Position numbers and translations under genes: made by a program
DNA from: Hofstenia miamia
Lineage: Eukaryota > Xenacoelomorpha > Acoela > Hofsteniidae
Length of the DNA stretch: 20,075 nucleotides
Direction: 5' to 3'
Assembly (NCBI GenBank): GCA_900660155.1
Contig: CABFPE010000537.1
Span: forward strand, 109,600-129,674
Part shown: positions 19,857 to 20,075 of the stretch, in pieces
Numbering within the stretch: position 1 is the stretch's first letter
Layout: each line of letters begins with the position of its first letter
The notes under the pieces: generated by a model
Database searches by the model: none
What the model saw: only the letters and a program-made list of their open reading frames with translations
What the model was told of the DNA's origin: nothing

Positions 19857-20075
19857 CATATGTAATCATATTTAGTGACCTTAAATCAATTTACTCCTGA
19901 ATGAATAAATTCATGTTGTTTCAGAGTTGCAGATTGATCACATTCGAACTTGCATTTATCACACTTAAATGGTTTTTTGCCAAAATGCTTGGAACGCTCA
20001 TGTCTTTTCAGAGAATCAAGCCGTGAAAATTTATAACTACACATATCACATTTAAATGGTTTAATGCCAGAGTGT
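19857..20075. repeat. Duplicated segment, copy 2, cut by the window end
   Basis: Copy of 18339-18557 with a single difference. The left border falls inside the decayed finger array (19620-19856). Identity continues to the last base of the window, so the duplicated block is longer than 219 bp. Confidence 0.95.
19886..20075 (-). CDS. C2H2 zinc-finger protein, 3' end of a second copy (partial)
   Basis: The last 63 codons of a second gene: end of a finger (HSGIKPFKC..), then fingers equal to numbers 4 and 5 of the first gene, and the same VN-stop end. The only coding difference is Thr to Lys after the second Cys of the last finger (CDKCTFEC versus CDKCKFEC). The rest of the gene lies right of the window, so whether it is intact cannot be judged. 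Confidence 0.75.
   Translation of the reverse strand, partial: HSGIKPFKCDMCSYKFSRLDSLKRHERSKHFGKKPFKCDKCKFECDQSATLKQHEFIHSGVN

Overview
This is an AT-rich animal (metazoan) nuclear segment. The evidence is spliced genes with GT..AG introns, a p21-activated kinase (PAK), a C2H2 zinc-finger array, a non-LTR retrotransposon relic, and several small DNA transposons with intact target-site duplications. The species cannot be fixed. The low GC and the very small introns (41, 45 and 53 bp) beside introns of several kb suggest an invertebrate. Tiny 5' and large 3' introns are known from flatworms, but not only from them. There is no prokaryotic or plasmid character.

Layout. (1) 1-2530: repeat-derived DNA. 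An internally deleted piggyBac element (about 251-1170) keeps pieces of its transposase and two palindromes. A possible reverse-transcriptase relic and an unrecognised frameshifted coding relic follow. (2) 4296-14287, minus strand: the 5' part of a group I PAK gene, with nine coding exons resolved at the base level. Together they encode about 423 residues: Nck-type PxxP motif, CRIB, autoinhibitory segment, PIX-like motif, linker, kinase N-lobe and the catalytic loop HRDIKSDN. The DFG, activation-loop and C-terminal exons are not in the window and should lie beyond its left edge, so the last intron is over 4.29 kb. (3) The 5.76-kb intron between the last two visible exons holds four small non-autonomous DNA transposons with recognisable ends and target duplications: three with 8-bp duplications and one with TTAA. 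It also holds two sense-strand ORFs of 134 and 121 codons that I do not recognise. (4) 14288-16590: upstream of the PAK start codon, with no gene recognised. An unseen 5'UTR exon must lie there or further right. (5) 16600-17570: a decayed LINE reverse transcriptase, then a block of iterated AACAATG/CATTGTT motifs. (6) 18339-20075, minus strand: a five-finger C2H2 exon, a decayed finger array, and the 3' end of a second finger gene. The second end matches the first with 1 change in 219 bp at an offset of 1,518 bp.

The genes do not form a functional unit. The PAK would be a cytosolic effector of Rac/Cdc42, and the finger proteins are presumably nuclear and nucleic-acid binding. I found no convincing new multi-gene system. 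The items most worth a second look are the palindrome-bearing TTAA element, the near-identical zinc-finger duplication that starts right beside an ambiguous base, a possible 57-bp extra PAK exon, and the two unexplained intronic ORFs.
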